Assembly: GCF_001552595.1 (NCBI RefSeq)
Contig: NZ_BCRM01000006.1
Location: 62,001 to 126,000 of the forward strand
DNA: 64,000 nucleotides
Source of the DNA: Rhodococcus erythropolis NBRC 15567
GTDB taxonomy: Bacteria; Actinomycetota; Actinomycetes; Mycobacteriales; Mycobacteriaceae
Direction: 5' to 3'
The stretch's first letter is position 1. Each line of letters opens with the position of its first letter. The position numbers and the translations under genes are program-made. This document shows, piece by piece, positions 14,361-24,088 of the stretch. The notes below the pieces were generated by a model. It saw nothing but the letters and a program-made list of their open reading frames with translations. It was not told the origin of the DNA and made no database searches.

Positions 14361-14861
14361 ATGAGGGTGTACGTACCGGCGACGGTCGAGATTTTGCAGA
14401 AGTTGGTCGCAGATCAGGAGTTCGACCCGATGAGCCGGACGGCTTTTGCGGTCACCCCGACTCTGCGTGAGTCGTACGCGGCGGGCGATGACGACGAGTT
14501 GGCCGAGGTCGCCATGGGGGAGGCTGCGCGTGCGTCGCTGCGGCTGATCGCCGGAACCGAGGGTGATGTCACCTTCCGGCGTGCTGTCGTTGCCGCCGAC
14601 GTCGACGATGCCGATGTGAAGTTGCGGCCCGATCTCGACGATTCTGTAGTTCGATTGGCGGGTCCTGTGACGATGGCTCAGGTTGCATCTGTGCATGTCG
14701 ACCTCGAACAGGCAGAATCGGACATCGAGCGCGCTGCTGGCATAGTCGACGCGGCGGATCTCGGTGACGCCGATGCCGAGTTCACGCTCGGCGACGCGGA
14801 GGACCACGAGTTGGCGTGGTACGCCGCGCAGGAGTTGCCGTTCTTGCTCGACCTGCTGTGA
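14361..14861 (+). CDS. DUF6912 family conserved protein (Rv3231c-like)
   Basis: 166 residues, acidic, no membrane segment. It begins MRVYVPATVEILQKLV and contains the strongly conserved RESYAAGDDDELAEVA, as in the Rv3231c family, whose function is unknown. I chose the ATG at 14361, behind GAAGGTGG, rather than the GTG at 14334, because the family starts at MRVY. It follows the acyltransferase by 23 bases and precedes the desaturase operon promoter, so it may be the last gene of the HAD-acyltransferase transcript. Confidence 0.8.
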   Translation: MRVYVPATVEILQKLVADQEFDPMSRTAFAVTPTLRESYAAGDDDELAEVAMGEAARASLRLIAGTEGDVTFRRAVVAADVDDADVKLRPDLDDSVVRLAGPVTMAQVASVHVDLEQAESDIERAAGIVDAADLGDADAEFTLGDAEDHELAWYAAQELPFLLDLL

Positions 14862-14883
14862 ATGTGCTTACCGTGAAGTAACC

Positions 14884-14920
14884 TACGGTACCGTAACCTG
14901 ATAACCTACGGTACCGTAGG
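14884..14920. promoter_or_regulatory. Twin palindromic operator upstream of desaturase operon
   Basis: Two exact copies of the 12-base palindrome TACGGTACCGTA (14884-14895 and 14907-14918), 23 bases start to start, lie 34 bases before the reductase gene. Both are preceded by AACC; the second extends to a 16-base perfect palindrome. A related site precedes the second desaturase. The form suits a dimeric TetR-type lipid-responsive repressor, but the regulator is not identified. Confidence 0.75.
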
Positions 14921-14953
14921 CAGTGGGTTCGGAAGGTGAGAGGTGGAGGTCTG

Positions 14954-16072
14954 ATGGGTCTGAAGGACTGGATCGAGGCACCGGCAGCGTCGGTAGTTCC
15001 GGCAGCGCGGTCGAAGCTCAATCTGCTTCGTGGTGCGGCGGCTCGGCTGACCACACCATTGCTTCCCGACGACTACCTGCACCTCGCAAATCCGTTGTGG
15101 TCCGCCCGCGAGCTGCGTGGTCAGATCGTCGAAGTCCGGCCTGAGACCACGGATTCGGCGACCATCGTCATCAAGCCGGGGTGGGGATTCGACTTCAATT
15201 ACCAGCCGGGGCAGTACATCGGCATCGGTCTGCATATCGACGGACGCTGGCATTGGCGGTCGTACTCACTTACTTCGCCTCCCAACTGGGAGAACAAGCG
15301 CATTTCCATCGCGGTCAAGGCCATGCCAGAGGGCTTTCTCTCGAGCCACCTCGTCAGCGGGGCCGTGCCGTCGGGAACCATCGTTCGACTGGCCACGCCT
15401 TCGGGTAACTTCGCGTTGCCGGATCCGCCGCCGGAGAAGATCCTGTTCATCACCGCCGGCAGTGGCATCACTCCGGTCATGGGCATGCTGCGGACGATGA
15501 ACCGGCGCGGTCAATTGCCCGACGTCATGCACATCCACTCGGCTCCGACGGAATCCGACGTGATGTTCGCCGACGAACTCACGGCACTGCACGCCGAGCA
15601 CGAGGACTTCGTGAGTCACGTTCAGCTCACGCGCCGCGACGGAAAATTCAAACTCAGTTCCCTCGACACGGTCTGCCCCGACTGGCGTGAGCGCCACACC
15701 TGGGCGTGCGGACCCCTTCCGTTGCTCGACGAGCTCGAAGACGTCTGGAAGGCGGAAGGCATCGAGGATCGACTCCACATGGAGCGATTCGCGGTTTCGC
15801 GCATCGACGCCTCGGCGGACGGCGGCACGGTCACGTTCGAGAAGTCGGGTAAGACGATCACCGTCGACGGCGCGACGACGCTTCTGGAAGCCGGCGAGCA
15901 GTCCGGCGCCTTGATGCCCTTCGGTTGCCGCATGGGCATCTGCCAGACGTGTGTCGTGCCTCTCGTCGCCGGCCACGCAATCGACCTACGCTCGGGAAAA
16001 CAGCACGCGGAGGGCGAGCGCATTCAGACGTGCATCTCCGCTGCCGCCGGCGACTGTACGCTGGACGCATAG
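14954..16072 (+). CDS. Ferredoxin-type NAD(P)H reductase for acyl desaturase
   Basis: 372-residue flavo-iron-sulfur oxidoreductase. It has an FAD domain with RSYSLTSPP near residue 100, an NAD(P)-binding domain with [10 protein letters not shown] near 165-175, and a C-terminal plant-type [2Fe-2S] ferredoxin with CRMGICQTC at about 325-333 and a fourth Cys near 360. It is the counterpart of M. tuberculosis Rv3230c, which passes electrons to the Delta9 acyl-CoA desaturase DesA3; here two desaturase genes follow directly. Start is ATG at 14954 after GGTGGAGG. Confidence 0.92.
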   Translation: MGLKDWIEAPAASVVPAARSKLNLLRGAAARLTTPLLPDDYLHLANPLWSARELRGQIVEVRPETTDSATIVIKPGWGFDFNYQPGQYIGIGLHIDGRWHWRSYSLTSPPNWENKRISIAVKAMPEGFLSSHLVSGAVPSGTIVRLATPSGNFALPDPPPEKILFITAGSGITPVMGMLRTMNRRGQLPDVMHIHSAPTESDVMFADELTALHAEHEDFVSHVQLTRRDGKFKLSSLDTVCPDWRERHTWACGPLPLLDELEDVWKAEGIEDRLHMERFAVSRIDASADGGTVTFEKSGKTITVDGATTLLEAGEQSGALMPFGCRMGICQTCVVPLVAGHAIDLRSGKQHAEGERIQTCISAAAGDCTLDA

Positions 16073-16096
16073 CTTCTAGGCACACGGAGGACCACG

Positions 16097-17359
16097 GTGG
16101 CCATCACCGATATCAAAGAGTTTTCGCACCTCACCGAGGCCGATGTCGAAGCTCTCGGACGTGAACTCGATCAGATTCGACTCGACATCGAAGACTCTCG
16201 TGGAATCCGGGACGCCCGCTACATTCGTCGCGTCATTCGCGTCCAGCGGGCGTTGGAGCTCGGTGGGCGTATCGCGCTGTTCGGCAGTCGGTACCGACCG
16301 GCATGGCTGGTCGGCACGACCCTGCTGAGCCTGTCGAAGATCATCGAGAACATGGAGCTCGGGCATAACGTCATGCACGGGCAATGGGACTGGATGAACG
16401 ATCCCGAGATTCACTCCGTCTCGTGGGAGTGGGATCAGACCGGTCCTTCCGAGCACTGGAAGCGTGCGCACAACTACCAGCACCACACGTACACCAACGT
16501 CGTCGGGATGGACGAGGACCTCGGTTTCGGGATCCTGCGTATGACGCGGGACGAGCCGTGGAAGCCGATCAACCTCTTCCAGCCGATCGCCAACGTGATC
16601 TTGGCGGCCACGTTCGAGTGGGGCATCGCGCTGCACGACCTCACGGCGGCAGCCGAGTTGGAGGGCGCGGAAAAGGGGCAACTGAACTCGCAGGCGAACA
16701 AAGACTTCGCGCGCAAGATCTTTCGTCAGGTGGGCAAGGACTTCATCTTGTTCCCCGCGCTGACGGGGCCGGCGTGGAAGTCGACCATGACGGCCAATGC
16801 CACCGCGAATCTCGTGCGCAACCTGTGGGCGTACGTCGTCATCTTCTGTGGTCACTTCCCGGACGGCGCCGAGAAGTTCACCGTTGCCGAATTCGAGCAG
16901 GAGACTCGTCACGAGTGGTACCTGCGCCAGATGCTCGGTAGCGCGAACTTCAATTCGGGCAAGCTCATGGGACTCATGAGTGGCAACCTGAGCTACCAGA
17001 TCGAGCACCACGTCTTCCCTGATCTGCCGAGCAACCGCTACCCCGAAATTGCCGTGAAGATGCGTGCATTGTGCGAGAAGTTCGATCTCCCGTACACCAC
17101 CGGTTCGCTCTTCAAGCAGTATCTCCTGGCGCTGCGCACGATCCACAAGCTGGCCTTGCCGGACAAGTGGCTGACTGCGACCTCGGATAATGCTCCGGAA
17201 ACGTCCTCGGAACTACGGTTCCGTGACTCAGGGTTCCGGGACGCAGCCATGGCGATGGTCGAGGACCTGCGTACCGATCCGGTCACCGGCAAGCGCCTCG
17301 GATTGTTGACCGCACTCAAGTCGCAGGCGCGTTCTCGCATGCCGAAGCGCCGGAAGTGA
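16097..17359 (+). CDS. desA3: Membrane fatty acyl-CoA desaturase, copy 1
   Basis: 420 residues, DesA3-type membrane-bound di-iron desaturase that would insert a double bond in stearoyl/palmitoyl-CoA using electrons from the preceding reductase. The three histidine boxes are intact: HNVMH at 90-94, HNYQHH at 125-130 and QIEHH ending at 304-305. GTG at 16097 follows CGGAGG, 24 bases after the reductase stop, so they share a transcript. It is closely similar along its whole length to the next gene, pointing to tandem duplication. Which copy is the true DesA3 ortholog is not decided. Confidence 0.92.
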   Translation: MAITDIKEFSHLTEADVEALGRELDQIRLDIEDSRGIRDARYIRRVIRVQRALELGGRIALFGSRYRPAWLVGTTLLSLSKIIENMELGHNVMHGQWDWMNDPEIHSVSWEWDQTGPSEHWKRAHNYQHHTYTNVVGMDEDLGFGILRMTRDEPWKPINLFQPIANVILAATFEWGIALHDLTAAAELEGAEKGQLNSQANKDFARKIFRQVGKDFILFPALTGPAWKSTMTANATANLVRNLWAYVVIFCGHFPDGAEKFTVAEFEQETRHEWYLRQMLGSANFNSGKLMGLMSGNLSYQIEHHVFPDLPSNRYPEIAVKMRALCEKFDLPYTTGSLFKQYLLALRTIHKLALPDKWLTATSDNAPETSSELRFRDSGFRDAAMAMVEDLRTDPVTGKRLGLLTALKSQARSRMPKRRK

Positions 17360-17387
17360 TATAGGTTACATCGGGAAAAACCTAACC

Positions 17388-17414
17388 TACGGTGCCGTAA
17401 GTTACGCTACAGTA
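17388..17414. promoter_or_regulatory. Operator-like palindromes upstream of second desaturase
   Basis: AACC TACGGTGCCGTA (core 17388-17399) differs by one base from the operator before the reductase, and a weaker copy, TACGCTACAGTA, lies at 17403-17414. They fall in the 138-base gap between the desaturases, implying that the second copy has its own promoter under the same regulator. Confidence 0.65.
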
Positions 17415-17497
17415 GGTGCAGTTGATCTGAACGATTCGAAGTCATGATCGTTCTGCACTTACTACTTTGCGCCTAACTCACTGCTAGGAGGCTTTCC

Positions 17498-18739
17498 ATG
17501 GCGATTGCAGATGTCAAGGAATATGCACATCTCACGGACGCCGACATCGAGGCGCTCGGCCGCGAACTCGACGCGATTCGTCGCGACATCGAGGAGTCGC
17601 GCGGCGAGAAGGACGCGCGCTACGTGCGCAACGTCATTCGCCTGCAGCGTTCACTCGAAATTGGCGGCCGCGCAGTGCTTTTCGCCAGCCGTCGCCGTCC
17701 GGCGTGGCTCGCCGGAGTTGGCCTGCTGACGCTCTCGAAGATCATCGAGAACATGGAACTCGGGCACAACGTGATGCACGGTCAGTGGGACTGGATGAAC
17801 GACCCGGAGATCCACTCCACCTCGTGGGAGTGGGACGTCACCGGCCCGTCTGCGCACTGGAAGCAGACCCACAACTACCTGCATCACAAGTACACCAACG
17901 TCCTCGGAATGGACGACGACGTCGGATACGGACTCTTGCGCGTCACCCGCGATCAGCGATGGAAGCCCTTCAACGCCGGCAATCTGGTCTACAACACGCT
18001 GCTCGCGCTGTTCTTCGAGTACGGCATCGCCGCACAGCACCTCGAGCTCGGCAAGGTGGCCAAGGGCCGCGCCGACAAGGGAGAGACCCAGCGCAAGCTC
18101 CGCGAGGTCGGCGAGAAGATCGGCAAGCAGGTCCTGCGCGACTACGTCATCTACCCGGCCATCACCGGCCCGGCGTGGAAGAGCACGTTGTCGGCCAACT
18201 TCACCGCCAACACCCTGCGGAACGTGTGGACCAACGCGGTCATCTTCTGCGGTCACTTCCCGGACGGTGCCGAGAAGTTCACCAAGGAAGACATCGACAA
18301 GGAAACGCAGGCTCAGTGGTACCTGCGTCAGATGCTCGGCAGCGCCAACATCGAGGGCAGCGCGCTCATGGACTTCATGACGGGCAACCTGAGCTACCAG
18401 ATCGAGCATCACCTGTTCCCCGATCTGCCCAGCAACCGCTACAAGGACATCGCGGTCACGGTGCGTCAGCTCGCGGACAAGTACGACCTGCCGTACACGA
18501 CGGGCCCACTTGCCGTGCAGTACGCCAAGTCCTGGCGCACCATCGCCAAGCTGTCGCTGCCCAACAAGTACCTCAAGGACACCGTCGACAATGCGCCCGA
18601 GACGGCGTCGGAGCGGATGTTCGACGGCGAACTGACGTCGACTGTCGATCCCGTGACCGGGCGTCGTAACGGTCTCAAGAGCGCCATCGCACGTAAGCGC
18701 AAGAGTGGAAAGCTGCGCAGCCTCCTCGGCCTGCGCTGA
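17498..18739 (+). CDS. Membrane fatty acyl-CoA desaturase, copy 2
   Basis: 413-residue paralog of the preceding desaturase. The histidine boxes sit at the same positions: HNVMH at 90-94, HNYLHH at 125-130, QIEHH near 304-305. The N-terminal MAIADVKEYAHLTDAD and the central hydrophobic segments are clearly homologous, with most differences in the region around residues 175-205 and in the tail. It starts at ATG 17498 behind TAGGAGG and has its own upstream operator-like sequence. Substrate or regioselectivity could have diverged. A strong hairpin follows the stop. Confidence 0.92.
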   Translation: MAIADVKEYAHLTDADIEALGRELDAIRRDIEESRGEKDARYVRNVIRLQRSLEIGGRAVLFASRRRPAWLAGVGLLTLSKIIENMELGHNVMHGQWDWMNDPEIHSTSWEWDVTGPSAHWKQTHNYLHHKYTNVLGMDDDVGYGLLRVTRDQRWKPFNAGNLVYNTLLALFFEYGIAAQHLELGKVAKGRADKGETQRKLREVGEKIGKQVLRDYVIYPAITGPAWKSTLSANFTANTLRNVWTNAVIFCGHFPDGAEKFTKEDIDKETQAQWYLRQMLGSANIEGSALMDFMTGNLSYQIEHHLFPDLPSNRYKDIAVTVRQLADKYDLPYTTGPLAVQYAKSWRTIAKLSLPNKYLKDTVDNAPETASERMFDGELTSTVDPVTGRRNGLKSAIARKRKSGKLRSLLGLR

Positions 18740-18769
18740 TTTCCCGCCTGCGCTGACCAGACGCAACAA

Positions 18770-18807
18770 GCGGCCCGACACCATTCGACATGGTGCCGGG
18801 CCGCTTT
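18770..18807. terminator. Terminator between desaturase 2 and rsgA
   Basis: A 15-base stem with one mismatch (left arm 18770-18784, right arm 18790-18804) and a five-base loop, followed by TTT on the plus strand. It lies between convergent genes and can serve both. Confidence 0.75.
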
Positions 18808-18844
18808 GCTGTTCTCGCGCTGGGGCGTCGTGCAGGGGTGTCGC

Positions 18845-19834
18845 TCAGTACTGATCGTTGGACTTGATCGCTTCCAGCAGTTGTCGCACAGCGACGACGC
18901 GTCGAGCGGATTTGCCCTCCAGCAGGTCGAGCTTGCATTCGGGGTCTGCCGGCGGCCCGAGGTGCGTGCATCCGCGCGGGCAATCCTCGATCGCCGCAGC
19001 GAGATCCGAGAATGCAGCCACCACGTTCTCGGGCGAGATGTGCGCCAGACCGAACGAACGGATGCCCGGGGTGTCGATCACCCAACCGCCACCGGCGAGG
19101 GGGAGTGCCACCGATTGCGTCGATGTGTGCCGGCCCTTGCCGACGCCGGATACGATGCCGACCGCTCGATTGGCATCGGGGACAAGGCGATTGACCAATG
19201 TCGATTTTCCGACGCCGGAATGTCCGATCAGGGCGGTCAACTTGTGCTCGAGGATCTGCGTCAGTTCGTCCAGGGGATCGTCGCGACCGGCGACGACCAC
19301 TTGGATGTCGAGGTCGGCGAAAGTGCTCGCGAATTCCTCGGGTGGTTCGAGGTCGCTCTTGGTCAGGCAGACGATCGGTGTCAGGCCACCCACGTAGGCG
19401 GCGACCAGTGCGCGCTCGACAAAACCGGTGCGCGGTGGGGGATCGGCGAGTGCCACGACGATGAGCAACTGCTCCGCGTTCGCGACGACGATGCGTTCGA
19501 AGGGATCAGTGTCGTCGGCCGTCCGTCGCAGAACCGTAGAACGCTCGGAGACCCGGACAATACGGGCGAGGGTATCGGTTTTGCCGGACAGATCGCCGAC
19601 GATGTCCACCTGATCGCCGACGACGATGGGGGTTCGGCCAAGTTCGCGGGCACGCATCGTGACGATCAGTCGGTCGGGGTCGCCGCCGAGGACGCAACCC
19701 CAACGGCCACGATCCTTCGACACCACCATCCCCGATTCGGCCGAGAGATGTTCGGGCCGAGTCTTCGTACGGGGGCGGGATCCGCGGCCGGGACGTACCC
19801 GGACGTCGGACTCGTCGTACTGCCGCGGACTCAG
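18845..19834 (-). CDS. rsgA: Ribosome small subunit GTPase RsgA
   Basis: Circularly permuted GTPase that assists late 30S maturation. 329 residues: an OB-fold N-terminal domain, a G domain with LTKSD (G4) preceding GHSGVGKS (G1) and DTPGIRSFG (G3), then a zinc domain with [16 protein letters not shown]. The best start is CTG at 19834, whose CTGA overlaps the aroA stop; this gives [16 protein letters not shown], matching the family start and length (about 330). No ATG fits; a GTG further up lies deep inside aroA. rsgA is therefore the second gene of an aroA-rsgA operon. Confidence 0.9.
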   Translation of the reverse strand: MSPRQYDESDVRVRPGRGSRPRTKTRPEHLSAESGMVVSKDRGRWGCVLGGDPDRLIVTMRARELGRTPIVVGDQVDIVGDLSGKTDTLARIVRVSERSTVLRRTADDTDPFERIVVANAEQLLIVVALADPPPRTGFVERALVAAYVGGLTPIVCLTKSDLEPPEEFASTFADLDIQVVVAGRDDPLDELTQILEHKLTALIGHSGVGKSTLVNRLVPDANRAVGIVSGVGKGRHTSTQSVALPLAGGGWVIDTPGIRSFGLAHISPENVVAAFSDLAAAIEDCPRGCTHLGPPADPECKLDLLEGKSARRVVAVRQLLEAIKSNDQY

Positions 19835-21144
19835 AAGCTTGCCTTCGGTGTCGCCGGCGAACTCTCGAGCATGTCGATCCACATGTTCTCGAAGCCGGGC
19901 AGTGTCTTGGCTGTGGTTCCGACATCGTCGACGTCGACGCCGTCGACGACCAGGCCGATGATGGCGCCGGCTGTTGCCATGCGGTGGTCGGCATACGAGA
20001 GCCATTGTCCGCCATGGAGTTCCGCGGGAACGATCGTGAGGCCGTCGTCGGTTTCGGTGACGGAACCGCCGAGCTTGTTGATCTCGTCGGCGAGGGCGGC
20101 CAGACGGTCGGTCTCGTGCCCGCGCAGGTGTGCAATACCTCGCAGATGCGAGGTGCCCTCGGCGAGAGCGGCCAGGGCCGCGACGGTGGGGGTCAGCTCT
20201 CCCACGTCGTGGAGGTCGATGTCGATGCCGCGCAGTTTCTCCGGGCCGCGAACGGTCAGCAAGCCGTCGGCAAGAGTGACGTCGGCGCCCATCGAGGCGA
20301 GGATCCCGCGGATCGCGTCGCCGGGCTGCGTCGTCGACGACGGCCACATCGGGACGCTGACGGTTCCGCCGGTAACAGCGGCTGCGGCCAGGAACGGTGT
20401 GGCGTTGGAGAGATCGGGTTCGATCGCCCAGTCCACGGCGCGCACCGGCCCCGGTGCCACCCGCCACGTGTCTGCGTCTCCGCCCGTGGCCGGTGTCGTC
20501 ACGGAAACTCCGGATTGGCGGAGCATCTCGACGGTCATGTCGATGTGTGGCATGGACGGGACGGGCTTGCCGTCGTGGTGAACGGTGACACCCTCTTCGA
20601 AGGCAGCAGCCGAGAGCAGGAGACCGGAGACGAACTGCGACGAGCCGGATGCGTCGATGGTGACCGTTCCTCCGCGTAGGGATCCGGTTCCGGTGACGGT
20701 GAACGGGAGTGCGTCACCCTCGATCCGAGCGCCGAGACCGCGCAGTGCCTCCAAGATGGTGCCGAGTGGGCGGGTGCGTGCTTGCTCGTCGCCGTCGAAG
20801 CGGACGCTGCCGTCGGCCATCGCGGCGAGCGGCGGCAGGAAGCGCATCACGGTGCCGGCAAGGCCGCAGTCGACCTCGCCGCCGCGCAGGGGCCCAGGGG
20901 TGATGCGAAGCGTGGTCGGATCGCCGGCTTCCTCGACGCCGATGCCGAGGTCACGCAGAGCTGCGATCATCAGGTCGGCGTCACGGCTGCGAAGTGCACC
21001 GGTGATCGTGGACGGGCCATCCGCAAGTGCGGCAAGAATCAGAGCTCGATTGGTGATGGACTTGGATCCGGGCAGCGTCACCACTGCATCGACGGGTGCT
21101 TGGGCCCTCGGGGCGCTCCACAGACTCAGACTCACATGGTCCAT
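19831..21144 (-). CDS. aroA: 3-phosphoshikimate 1-carboxyvinyltransferase
   Basis: EPSP synthase, sixth step of the shikimate pathway; joins shikimate-3-phosphate and phosphoenolpyruvate. 437 residues, with [16 protein letters not shown] near residue 25, [12 protein letters not shown] near 90-100, and [11 protein letters not shown] in the C-terminal half. The protein begins [12 protein letters not shown]. It is divergent from the SRAP gene (50 bases between starts) and its stop overlaps rsgA. Confidence 0.95.
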   Translation of the reverse strand: MDHVSLSLWSAPRAQAPVDAVVTLPGSKSITNRALILAALADGPSTITGALRSRDADLMIAALRDLGIGVEEAGDPTTLRITPGPLRGGEVDCGLAGTVMRFLPPLAAMADGSVRFDGDEQARTRPLGTILEALRGLGARIEGDALPFTVTGTGSLRGGTVTIDASGSSQFVSGLLLSAAAFEEGVTVHHDGKPVPSMPHIDMTVEMLRQSGVSVTTPATGGDADTWRVAPGPVRAVDWAIEPDLSNATPFLAAAAVTGGTVSVPMWPSSTTQPGDAIRGILASMGADVTLADGLLTVRGPEKLRGIDIDLHDVGELTPTVAALAALAEGTSHLRGIAHLRGHETDRLAALADEINKLGGSVTETDDGLTIVPAELHGGQWLSYADHRMATAGAIIGLVVDGVDVDDVGTTAKTLPGFENMWIDMLESSPATPKASF

Positions 21145-21193
21145 CTTCTCTCATCGGTGGGGGAATGGTCGAAACCGTGCCACCCTGGGTGTC

Positions 21194-21946
21194 ATGTGCG
21201 GAAGGTATGCGACCACAGCGGACCCGGCCACCCTGGCGGTGGAACTCGATGCGCTCGACGAGACGGACCACTCGGCGCCCGTCGAAGCCGACTACAACGT
21301 GGCCCCCACGACCGAGGTGTTGACCGTCGTCGAACGCCACGATCGGGAAAATCCCGACAGCGATCCGACCAAGAGGATTCGGCGGATGCGATGGGGATTG
21401 GTGCCGTCGTGGACCAAGGAACTGGGCAAAGGCCCGGTCCTGTTCAACGCCCGCGCCGACTCGCTGGCGGAGAAGTCGGCGTTTCGGACCGCCTTCAAGT
21501 TCAAACGATGCCTGGTCCCCATGGACGGGTGGTACGAGTGGCAGACCGAGGCCACCGGCGGGAAAAAGGCAGCGAAGATTCCCTACTACATGCACCCCGA
21601 CGACGGATCACGGCTGTTCATGGCGGGCGTGTGGTCTGCCTGGCGGGACCCGAGGGTCGAGAACGCGAGCCCCGTCCTGAGCTGCTCGATCGTCACAGTC
21701 GACTCTCTCGGTCACCTCGAGCAGGTTCACGACCGCATGCCCCTCGCCCTGCCTCGTGACCGCTGGGAGGCGTGGCTCGATCCCGACAACACCGTCGATT
21801 CGGCTCTGCTCGAACCGGTACCGGACCTCTTCGAGCGGATCGACGTCGATCGAGTCCGGCCGCTGGTCAACAGTGTCAAGAACAACGGGCACGAGTTGAT
21901 CGAGCCGGACGTCGACCGTGCCGGCGAGCAGATCAGCCTGCTCTAG
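21194..21946 (+). CDS. SRAP-domain abasic-site crosslinking protein (YedK/HMCES-like)
   Basis: 250 residues. After Met1 removal, Cys2 of MCGRYAT would form the thiazolidine DNA-protein crosslink with abasic sites in single-stranded DNA. Other SRAP residues are present: YNVAPTTEV (Asn), MRWGLVPSW, FNARADSLAEKSAFR, the Glu of GWYEWQ, and HDRMPLAL. The ATG at 21194 is fixed by the need for Cys2; the frame open upstream to 20585 is antisense to aroA. Divergent from aroA. M. tuberculosis counterpart: Rv3226c. Confidence 0.92.
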   Translation: MCGRYATTADPATLAVELDALDETDHSAPVEADYNVAPTTEVLTVVERHDRENPDSDPTKRIRRMRWGLVPSWTKELGKGPVLFNARADSLAEKSAFRTAFKFKRCLVPMDGWYEWQTEATGGKKAAKIPYYMHPDDGSRLFMAGVWSAWRDPRVENASPVLSCSIVTVDSLGHLEQVHDRMPLALPRDRWEAWLDPDNTVDSALLEPVPDLFERIDVDRVRPLVNSVKNNGHELIEPDVDRAGEQISLL

Positions 21947-21949
21947 TGG

Positions 21950-22663
21950 TCAGCCGAGAGCCCAGGTAACGGTCACCTCGAACGAGACCTGCTGGGTTCC
22001 CGGGGCGAGAACCATGTCGGACATCGAGGCGTCGGGAGCGCGCATGGTCTGACCGCCACTCGTGTCGTGTGCCTCGGTGATGGTCACGACGTTCTCGAGC
22101 GACGTACCGGACAGATCCGCGTACTGCTCGGCACGGTTCTTGGCGTCTTCGAAGGCCCGGGTGCGAGCGTCGGCCAGAAGCTGAGAGTCGTCGTCGATGG
22201 CGAAGGCGACGTTGCCGAGCCGTGCCGCGTTTCCGCCCGCCGCGATGCCGGCGTCCAGGACAGAAGAGGCCTTGTCGAGATCGCGTACGACGATTCGTAC
22301 CGAGTTGGTTGCCCGGTAGCCGGTCACGTTGCCGCCGACGAACGGTCCGCCGCTGGCGTCGTACTGCGGCTGGACGGACAGATCGCTTGTCTGCACGTCC
22401 TCGGGGGCCACACCGGCGGCGACTATCGCGTCGATCATCTGACGGGCCTTGTCATTCGACTCCGAGACCGCTCCCGATACATCCGGGGCAACCACCTCGA
22501 TGCCGATGTCGGCATGGAGGATGTCCGGCGCCCCGCGGACCTGCCCTGATCCGACTACCGTGACTTCCTTGGCGGCATTGTCCGAACTCCCGCAGGCCGT
22601 CAGCGAGACGGTGAGAGCTGCCGCTGCAGCGGTCAGTGCAAGAGTTTTCAGGTGTGGTCGCAT
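21950..22663 (-). CDS. SIMPL-domain (DUF541) lipoprotein
   Basis: 237 residues. A signal peptide ends in the lipobox LTAC with Cys24, so the protein should be anchored outside the membrane. The remainder is a SIMPL/DUF541 domain with VTVVGSGQV near the start, a feature of a family with oxidative-stress and immune-signalling members but no settled biochemistry. Its stop is three bases past that of the convergent SRAP gene. It is not part of the M. tuberculosis gene order as I recall it. Confidence 0.85.
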   Translation of the reverse strand: MRPHLKTLALTAAAAALTVSLTACGSSDNAAKEVTVVGSGQVRGAPDILHADIGIEVVAPDVSGAVSESNDKARQMIDAIVAAGVAPEDVQTSDLSVQPQYDASGGPFVGGNVTGYRATNSVRIVVRDLDKASSVLDAGIAAGGNAARLGNVAFAIDDDSQLLADARTRAFEDAKNRAEQYADLSGTSLENVVTITEAHDTSGGQTMRAPDASMSDMVLAPGTQQVSFEVTVTWALG

Positions 22664-22687
22664 GGTGAGACCGTAGCGACCGGATAC

Positions 22688-23182
22688 TCAGCCCGCCGTG
22701 ATTTGCGCCGTGACCGCGCCACTCAACTGCGCGAGGTCCGTCGGAGCCAGCTCGATCTCGAGCCCGCGTCGACCGGCGCTGCAGAGAATGCGGTCCCAGT
22801 CGAGCGCCGACGCATCGATCACGGTCGGCAGTTTCTTGCGCTGGCCGAGCGGCGAGATACCGCCGAAGACGTAGCCACTAGAACGCTCGGCTTCGGCGCG
22901 ATCGGCCATGACGGCTTTGCTTGCACCGAGGGCAGCGGCTGCGGCTTTGAGCGAGAGCTTGTTCGGGACCGGCAGGACCGCGACGGCGAGCTTGCCGGTG
23001 TCGAGTTTGACGACCAAGGTCTTGAAGATCTGTGCGGCCTCGACTGCTACCAACTCGGCCAGTGCAGTGACCGCCTCGTCGCCGAACGATTCGGCGCGAG
23101 GATCGTGGTCGTAGCTGTGAACGCGGTGCGGTGTCTTCGACTTGTCGAGAAGTACGGTCGCAGGGGTCGCTGTTCCGGCCAT
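22688..23182 (-). CDS. ybaK: YbaK/EbsC-family aminoacyl-tRNA deacylase
   Basis: 164 residues of the YbaK/ProX editing fold, which removes mischarged Cys from tRNA-Pro. Visible marks are the N-terminal [24 protein letters not shown], central KTLVVKLD and VPNKLSLK, and C-terminal [21 protein letters not shown]. The ATG at 23182 matches the family; the frame is open to 23401 but overlaps the sigH promoter. It runs divergently from sigH, so the SigH-type promoter between them is close to its 5' end. Confidence 0.9.
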   Translation of the reverse strand: MAGTATPATVLLDKSKTPHRVHSYDHDPRAESFGDEAVTALAELVAVEAAQIFKTLVVKLDTGKLAVAVLPVPNKLSLKAAAAALGASKAVMADRAEAERSSGYVFGGISPLGQRKKLPTVIDASALDWDRILCSAGRRGLEIELAPTDLAQLSGAVTAQITAG

Positions 23183-23228
23183 GAGGAACACCCTATGTGG
23201 ATCGCCGACAGGTGCATCCGACCAGGCC

Positions 23229-23255
23229 GGGAACAGAGTCGCAGACTCCCGTGTT
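23229..23255 (+). promoter_or_regulatory. SigH/SigR-type promoter upstream of sigH
   Basis: GGGAACA at 23229-23235 and GTT at 23253-23255; counted from GGAAC the spacer is 18 bases, the known SigR/SigH consensus GGAAY-N18-GTT. It points toward sigH and suggests positive autoregulation, as in Streptomyces sigR and mycobacterial sigH. Transcription would begin near 23262. Confidence 0.7.
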
Positions 23256-23389
23256 GGTACCAGTTGATGAAACTTGTCCCGAGAAGCGAAGGAGCGACCG
23301 TGCTGGCTGTGTGTGAGCCACCACCGGCCCGTGGGTCGGATCTTCAGTTGGCGGTAACCTTGATCCCTACGGCTAGTGAAGGGATCAGA

Positions 23390-24088
23390 GTGCTGGAACA
23401 CGACCGGCCCAAGGACGAACCGTCAGGGGTAACTGAACCTATCGACGGCGCTGTGTCCGAAACGCCCGAAACTGCGGATGAGTTGATTGCCCGGTTCGAG
23501 CGCGACGCGCTCCCGCTGCTCGACCAGTTGTACGGCGCTGCCCTGCGCATGACGCGGAATCCGGCTGATGCCGAGGATCTCGTGCAGGAGACGTACGTCA
23601 AGGCGTACACCGCTTTCCGTTCGTTCCGTGCTGGTACCAACCTGAAAGCCTGGCTGTACCGGATTCTCACGAACACCTACATCAACTCGTACCGAAAGAA
23701 GCAGCGCCAACCCGCGCAGTATCCGACGGACGAGATCACCGACTGGCAGTTGGCCGCCACCGCCGAGCACACCTCGACGGGGCTGCGATCGGCCGAGGTG
23801 GAGGCGCTCGACGCGTTGCCTGACGACGACATCAAGGCGGCGCTGCAGTCGCTTCCCGAGGAATTCCGTATGGCCGTGTACTACGCCGATGTCGAAGGAT
23901 TCCCGTACAAGGAGATCGCGGAGATCATGGGCACACCCATCGGAACGGTGATGTCGCGACTGCACCGTGGTCGCAAGCAATTGCGTGGTCTTTTGGCCGA
24001 TGTCGCAAAAGACCGGGGATTCAATCGGGACGGCGCGGTCGACACAGCCACAGTCGCAGCCACCGAGACGGAAGGTGTCACACGATGA
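23390..24088 (+). CDS. sigH: ECF sigma factor SigH
   Basis: Redox/heat-responsive extracytoplasmic-function sigma factor controlling thioredoxin, mycothiol and chaperone genes. Region 2 is [29 protein letters not shown], then [18 protein letters not shown], and region 4 contains [31 protein letters not shown] take GTG at 23390 (232 residues); an ATG at 23267 in the same frame would sit about five bases after the predicted SigH-dependent start, so a longer product is possible. M. tuberculosis SigH is about 216. The stop overlaps the anti-sigma gene. Confidence 0.93.
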   Translation: MLEHDRPKDEPSGVTEPIDGAVSETPETADELIARFERDALPLLDQLYGAALRMTRNPADAEDLVQETYVKAYTAFRSFRAGTNLKAWLYRILTNTYINSYRKKQRQPAQYPTDEITDWQLAATAEHTSTGLRSAEVEALDALPDDDIKAALQSLPEEFRMAVYYADVEGFPYKEIAEIMGTPIGTVMSRLHRGRKQLRGLLADVAKDRGFNRDGAVDTATVAATETEGVTR

